Origin: Clostridia bacterium
GTDB lineage: Bacteria > Bacillota_A > Clostridia > Christensenellales > Borkfalkiaceae
Assembly: GCA_017457015.1 (NCBI GenBank)
Contig: JAFTIG010000070.1
Coordinates: 1 to 16,562, forward strand
DNA length: 16,562 nucleotides
Direction of reading: 5' to 3'
A model generated the notes under the pieces. It worked only from the letters and a program-made list of their open reading frames with translations, was not told the origin of the DNA and did no database searches. Positions 13,788-16,562 of this stretch are shown here, one piece after another (the stretch's first letter is position 1; every line of letters starts with the position of its first letter). Both the position numbers and the translations under genes were made by a program.

Positions 13788-14555
13788 TTATTCAGCGTCT
13801 TCGGCTACGGGTGCTTCTTCCATAACCTGTTCAGGTGCAACCGAGTCGTCTTCTTCTACTCTGAATTCTTCGCCTTGGTTTGCTTCAATTACTGCGTTTG
13901 CGATAACCGATGCAATAAGTTTAACCGCTCTGATAGCGTCGTCGTTACCGGGGATAACGTGATCGATTAAATCAGGATCACAGTTGGTATCGGTGATTGC
14001 TACGATCGGGATGTTAAGATCTCTTGCTTCTTTAACTGCAATGTCTTCTGCTACAGGGTCTACGATAAACATAAGACCGGGAAGAGTTCTCATATCCTTG
14101 ATACCGCCAAGGTTTGCTTCGAGTTTATCTCTTTCGATTTTGAGTTTAGATACTTCTTTTTTGGGAAGAAGATCAAACTCACCCATCTTTTCCATATTGT
14201 TGAGTTTGTTAAGTCTGTCAACTCTGGATCTGATAGTCTTAAAGTTGGTGAGCATACCGCCGAGCCATCTCTGGTTAACGTAATACTGACCGCATCTTTC
14301 AGCTTCTTCTTTAATAGCGTCTTGAGCCTGCTTTTTAGTACCTACGAAAAGTACGCTCTTACCCTGTTTAGCCATTTCTACTACAAAAGGATAAACGTCG
14401 TTTTCGATAAGTTCAACGGTCTTTTCAAGGTTGATAATGTGAATACCGTTTCTTTCACCAAAAATGTACTTCTTCATCTTCGGATTCCAACGTCTGGTTT
14501 GGTGACCGAAGTGTACGCCCGTTTCAAGGAGCTGTTTCATTGTAATAACTGCCAT
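13788..14555 (-). CDS. rpsB: 30S ribosomal protein S2
   Basis: S2 binds the small ribosomal subunit late in assembly and is needed to recruit S1-like functions. The 255-residue protein starts [19 protein letters not shown] and has [35 protein letters not shown] and the [20 protein letters not shown] motif. The acidic C-terminal tail ([17 protein letters not shown]) is longer than in Bacillus. ATG 14555 is chosen because GGAGGT lies 7 nt upstream. The longer open frame back to 14648 has no such site and no family similarity. It is cotranscribed with tsf. Confidence 0.97.
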   Translation of the reverse strand: MAVITMKQLLETGVHFGHQTRRWNPKMKKYIFGERNGIHIINLEKTVELIENDVYPFVVEMAKQGKSVLFVGTKKQAQDAIKEEAERCGQYYVNQRWLGGMLTNFKTIRSRVDRLNKLNNMEKMGEFDLLPKKEVSKLKIERDKLEANLGGIKDMRTLPGLMFIVDPVAEDIAVKEARDLNIPIVAITDTNCDPDLIDHVIPGNDDAIRAVKLIASVIANAVIEANQGEEFRVEEDDSVAPEQVMEEAPVAEDAE

Positions 14556-14671
14556 AAAATTTACCTCCGTTATTCCTCCCCGCGCCGTCTTTTTTAGGGC
14601 AACATTTCCGCCGATAGATAATTTTTTGCGGAAACACGTAAGCCCCACGACAATCGGGTGCGAATTTTTGC
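14556..14671 (-). promoter_or_regulatory. Structured rpsB leader (candidate autoregulatory 5' UTR)
   Basis: The predicted 115-nt leader folds into two clear stem-loops on the minus strand: GTAAGC/GCTTAC (14670-14675 with 14638-14643) and TTTCCGC/GCGGAAA (14628-14634 with 14605-14611). S2 leaders are feedback sites in several bacteria. The match here is by position and structure only. Confidence 0.4.
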
Positions 14672-14677
14672 TTACCT

Positions 14678-14706
14678 ATTTTAGCACAAAACGCTATATT
14701 AAGCAA
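14678..14706 (-). promoter_or_regulatory. Sigma-A type promoter of rpsB-tsf
   Basis: On the minus strand TTGCTT (14701-14706), a 17-bp spacer and TAAAAT (14678-14683) are seen, with TGC before the -10 as an extended -10 element. Confidence 0.75.
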
Positions 14707-14755
14707 ACGTTTTTACGCGTTTTTTAAAGATTTTTATATATTGTTACGCATCCGC

Positions 14756-14789
14756 GCATGAAAAAAGAGTAGCGACCTTTCACTACTCT
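14756..14789 (-). terminator. Intrinsic terminator of the rpsF-ssb-rpsR operon
   Basis: AAAGAGTAG pairs with CTACTCTTT (about 14764-14772 with 14783-14791), and on the minus strand the stem is followed by TTTTTTCATG. It lies about 155 nt beyond the rpsR stop; the structured repeat unit E fills most of that gap. Confidence 0.75.
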
Positions 14790-14815
14790 TTAATTTGTTG
14801 GTTTTATTTAATACG

Positions 14816-14942
14816 TTTTAAGGTTGTATAAACAAGCAGTGCTAGGCTCGCGAAGTGTTTGGGGTGAGATTGACCTTGTTTGTCATCGAAGTCCAAACAC
14901 TAAGCAGTAACGACGCAATGCGACGTTTAGACGACCTTAAAA
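14816..14942 (+). repeat. Full-length copy of the structured intergenic repeat (unit E)
   Basis: The closing helix pairs 14816-14833 with 14925-14942: eighteen positions, one mismatch, one T-G wobble. Within it a perfect 9-bp stem AGTGTTTGG / CCAAACACT (14854-14862 with 14893-14901) encloses a 28-nt module at 14865-14892 that differs from unit D at only two positions. Then comes a 3' segment with GCAGTAACGAC. The stem sequence is unrelated to the equivalent stem in unit D, yet both pair. The element ends three bases before the rpsR stop codon and lies antisense to that operon. Confidence 0.65.
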
Positions 14943-14945
14943 AGA

Positions 14946-15251
14946 TTATTCACCCTTAAAAGGCAACAAGTCAACCAATCTTGCACGTTTGATAGCTTTT
15001 GCCAAAACTCTTTGGTGTTTTGCACAAACGCCGGTCATACGTCTGGGGAGAATTTTTCCGCCTTCAGTGATGTACTTCTTCAAAGTGTTGATATCTTTAT
15101 AGTCGATAGTTTCAACTTTGTTTTGGCAGAAAGCACAAACCTTTTTACGGGGAATTCTCTTAACAAATTTTTTAACTTCTTTAGGCTGAACGGGTGCGGC
15201 TTCTGCAGCAGCGGGAGCAGCCTGAACGGTTACGTTGGTATTTTCTTCCAT
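14946..15251 (-). CDS. rpsR: 30S ribosomal protein S18, zinc-ribbon form with N-terminal extension
   Basis: S18 pairs with S6 on the platform of the small subunit. The core (about residues 30-101) is typical: [34 protein letters not shown]. It carries C39 and C42 (VCAFCQ) with C76 and H79 (VCAKHQ), the cysteine-containing form expected to bind zinc. The Bacillus protein lacks most of these residues. About 25 extra N-terminal residues, rich in Ala, Pro and Val, are likely flexible. It is the last gene of the rpsF-ssb-rpsR operon. Confidence 0.95.
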   Translation of the reverse strand: MEENTNVTVQAAPAAAEAAPVQPKEVKKFVKRIPRKKVCAFCQNKVETIDYKDINTLKKYITEGGKILPRRMTGVCAKHQRVLAKAIKRARLVDLLPFKGE

Positions 15252-15284
15252 TATTATACTCCTTAAAAAATCGTGCTGAAATTC

Positions 15285-15695
15285 TTAAAACGGCAACTGA
15301 TTATCGTCGATTGCTTCAAGTTGAGGTCTTTCCCTTCTTGAAGAAACTACGGGCGCGTCGTCTATTTCGGACTGCGCGTTTTTAGGTGTTAAGAATTCCA
15401 CTTCGTTAGCAATAACGTCGGTAACGTTTCTCTTAATACCGTCCTTATCTTCATAAGAACGGTTTTGAAGGCTACCAACTATTGCGACCTTATTACCTTT
15501 TTTCAGATATTTACCGCAAACTTCTGCTCTACCACGCCAAACGGTAATATTGAAAAAATCCGTTTCACGCGTACCGTCAGCCGCCGCGTAATCTCTCGAT
15601 ACAGCAATAGCAAATCTACATACCGCAACGCCACTTGGGGTTTCGGTAAGTTCAGGATCGCGAGTTAAATTTCCTACTAAGATAACTTTGTTCAT
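15285..15695 (-). CDS. ssb: Single-stranded DNA-binding protein
   Basis: SSB coats single-stranded DNA during replication, repair and recombination and recruits partner proteins by its acidic tip. The 136-residue protein has the OB-fold start MNKVILVGNLTRDPEL, then TDFFNITVWRGRAE and GSLQNRSYEDKDG. It has a short linker and the conserved C-terminal tip DDNQLPF. AGGAG lies before ATG 15695. It sits between rpsF and rpsR, the common arrangement, 14 nt after the rpsF stop. Confidence 0.97.
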   Translation of the reverse strand: MNKVILVGNLTRDPELTETPSGVAVCRFAIAVSRDYAAADGTRETDFFNITVWRGRAEVCGKYLKKGNKVAIVGSLQNRSYEDKDGIKRNVTDVIANEVEFLTPKNAQSEIDDAPVVSSRRERPQLEAIDDNQLPF

Positions 15696-15709
15696 AAATT
15701 TTCTCCTAC

Positions 15710-15991
15710 TTAAATCTTGGTGATCAATCTTCTGATGATACCGTCTGTAATGCCTACGATACGTTTGATTTCAACGACGAGCGTTTTAGCCGCTTCGAAC
15801 GTCATCAATACGTAGTAACCTTCGGACTTATAGTTAATCGGGTATTGCAATTTTCTCATACCCCAACGATCGGTCTTTTCTACAACACCGCCGTTTTTAC
15901 TAACCAAATCCTCGATTTTCTTAATTATCCCGTCTTTAGCTTCGTCAGAAAGAGAAGCGTCGAGAATATAAAGCATCTCGTATTTCGTCAT
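15710..15991 (-). CDS. rpsF: 30S ribosomal protein S6
   Basis: S6 forms a heterodimer with S18 on the 30S platform. The 93-residue protein is full length, beginning MTKYEMLYILDASLSDE and containing VEKTDRWGMRKLQYPINYKSEGYYVLM, the usual S6 signature, and ending with IVGITDGIIRRLITKI. GGAGGT lies 8 nt before ATG 15991. It is the first gene of the operon and is preceded by a structured leader that probably binds the S6:S18 complex. Confidence 0.96.
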   Translation of the reverse strand: MTKYEMLYILDASLSDEAKDGIIKKIEDLVSKNGGVVEKTDRWGMRKLQYPINYKSEGYYVLMTFEAAKTLVVEIKRIVGITDGIIRRLITKI

Positions 15992-16008
15992 GATTTTTTA
16001 CCTCCCGG

Positions 16009-16066
16009 ACTTATTCGGCTTGCCTTTAAGCAAGCAAGGTTTTTTTACGGCAAAATTGCCATAAGT
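16009..16066 (-). promoter_or_regulatory. S6:S18-type ribosomal protein leader
   Basis: On the minus strand ACTTAT/ATAAGT (16061-16066 with 16009-16014) closes a structure. It contains a hairpin GGCAA/TTGCC and a second stem CTTGC/GCAAG (16030-16034 with 16019-16023). The trinucleotide CCG (16016-16018) is left between the stem and the closing helix. A bulged CCG next to such a stem is the recognition feature of the known rpsF leader bound by S6:S18, mimicking its 16S rRNA site. The first gene and last gene of this operon encode the two proteins. Confidence 0.7.
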
Positions 16067-16072
16067 TCCATA

Positions 16073-16101
16073 ATGATAACAAAATTTGCATCTTTTGTCA
16101 A
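16073..16101 (-). promoter_or_regulatory. Sigma-A type promoter of rpsF-ssb-rpsR
   Basis: On the minus strand TTGACA (16096-16101), a 17-bp spacer and TATCAT (16073-16078) are seen. The predicted start falls at the 5' edge of the S6:S18-type leader. Confidence 0.85.
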
Positions 16102-16160
16102 TTATTTTTTATAAATTTTATTATTTTTATATTATTTTATTATATATATTAAAGATTTCC

Positions 16161-16562
16161 CTACGCCGTCGGATTAATGATATAACTGAGCGGTAAAGTT
16201 TTAAACTCTTGTTTTACTCCGTCCGCAGTAAATATACCTGCGTCGATAAACTGTTGCATCCTTGCACTAGTCAAAACGTCTTTTATTGTAGTTGAACTCT
16301 CTAACGACTTAACTGTAAAATCAGATATAACGTATTTTTCCGGTCTTCCGTCCGTATCAACCCACTCTCCTTCATCTTCAATCCCGTTTCCGTTTCCATC
16401 TATCCATATGTCTTCAAAACCAACGCCCTTAAAGCACAAGAGTAGCCAAATACCGTCGTCTTTATGGATATAGTAAGTATCTTTTTCTTCAACCACTTGG
16501 TCGGTGATATGTACGAACGCGTTTTCATTAGTATCCAAATAGAACTTATAATCGGTCGTAAC
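16161..16562 (-). CDS. 3' part of an unidentified protein, cut by the window edge
   Basis: The frame is open from the right edge to TAG at 16161-16163, giving 133 C-terminal residues. A TTG at 16538 is in frame, but nothing suggests it is the true start. The segment is acidic and contains IDGNGNGIEDEGEW (aspartate/asparagine/glycine loop), a pattern like calcium-binding loops in bacterial surface proteins. I cannot name a family. It ends PLSYIINPTA. No terminator hairpin is seen before the rpsF promoter, only a very AT-rich stretch of about 60 bp. Confidence 0.6.
   Translation of the reverse strand, partial: VTTDYKFYLDTNENAFVHITDQVVEEKDTYYIHKDDGIWLLLCFKGVGFEDIWIDGNGNGIEDEGEWVDTDGRPEKYVISDFTVKSLESSTTIKDVLTSARMQQFIDAGIFTADGVKQEFKTLPLSYIINPTA

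Noticed and set aside
14556..14648. N-terminal extension of S2 to residue -31
   Set aside because: The extra codons cover the leader stem-loops and the GGAGGT site, and S2 proteins start at the [10 protein letters not shown] position.

Overview
The window looks like chromosome from an uncultured, low-GC, endospore-forming Clostridia-type Firmicute. It carries a SpoIIID homologue, a short HisG with HisZ, a YerC/TrpR-like regulator and Gram-positive style strong Shine-Dalgarno sites. Assignment below class level is a guess. Almost every gene lies on the minus strand. The only clear plus-strand protein gene is a lipoprotein of unknown family.

Layout from left to right. Positions 1-320 hold a cluster of diverged copies of a structured intergenic repeat. 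This is followed by the spoIIID terminator and spoIIID, which has a TTG start and a candidate sigma-E promoter with an embedded Spo0A-box-like sequence. Positions 807-9900 are one compact minus-strand operon, read as yerC-like regulator, hisZ, hisG, hisD, hisC, hisB, hisH, hisA, hisF, hisIE, PHP histidinol phosphatase, PAP2 phosphatase. It encodes every step from PRPP and ATP to histidine. It starts from a sigma-A type promoter overlapped by a 30-bp palindrome that is a good operator candidate for the first gene product, and ends in an intrinsic terminator overlapping the PAP2 stop codon. Next is a two-gene minus-strand unit: a C_GCAxxG_C_C cysteine protein and a four-helix membrane protein.

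Positions 10942-11751 hold no large gene but are dense in signals. They contain two exact copies of a 15-nt palindromic site, one copy of the structured repeat, a possible 25-codon hydrophobic small ORF with a strong ribosome binding site, two perfect Spo0A-box-like octamers, and an AT-rich tract. A plus-strand lipoprotein gene follows. It converges, through two terminators, on a minus-strand rpsB-tsf operon with a structured leader. Finally comes the minus-strand rpsF-ssb-rpsR operon with an S6:S18-type leader, and the 3' part of an unidentified protein cut by the right window edge.

The most interesting signal is the intergenic repeat at 199-320, 11093-11219 and 14816-14942, with partial copies at 21-198. 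The copies share a closing helix, a nearly invariant 28-nt internal module (in two copies) and helices whose bases differ between copies but remain paired. G-U pairs in three helices favour the plus strand as the RNA-like strand. I cannot assign it to a known RNA family.
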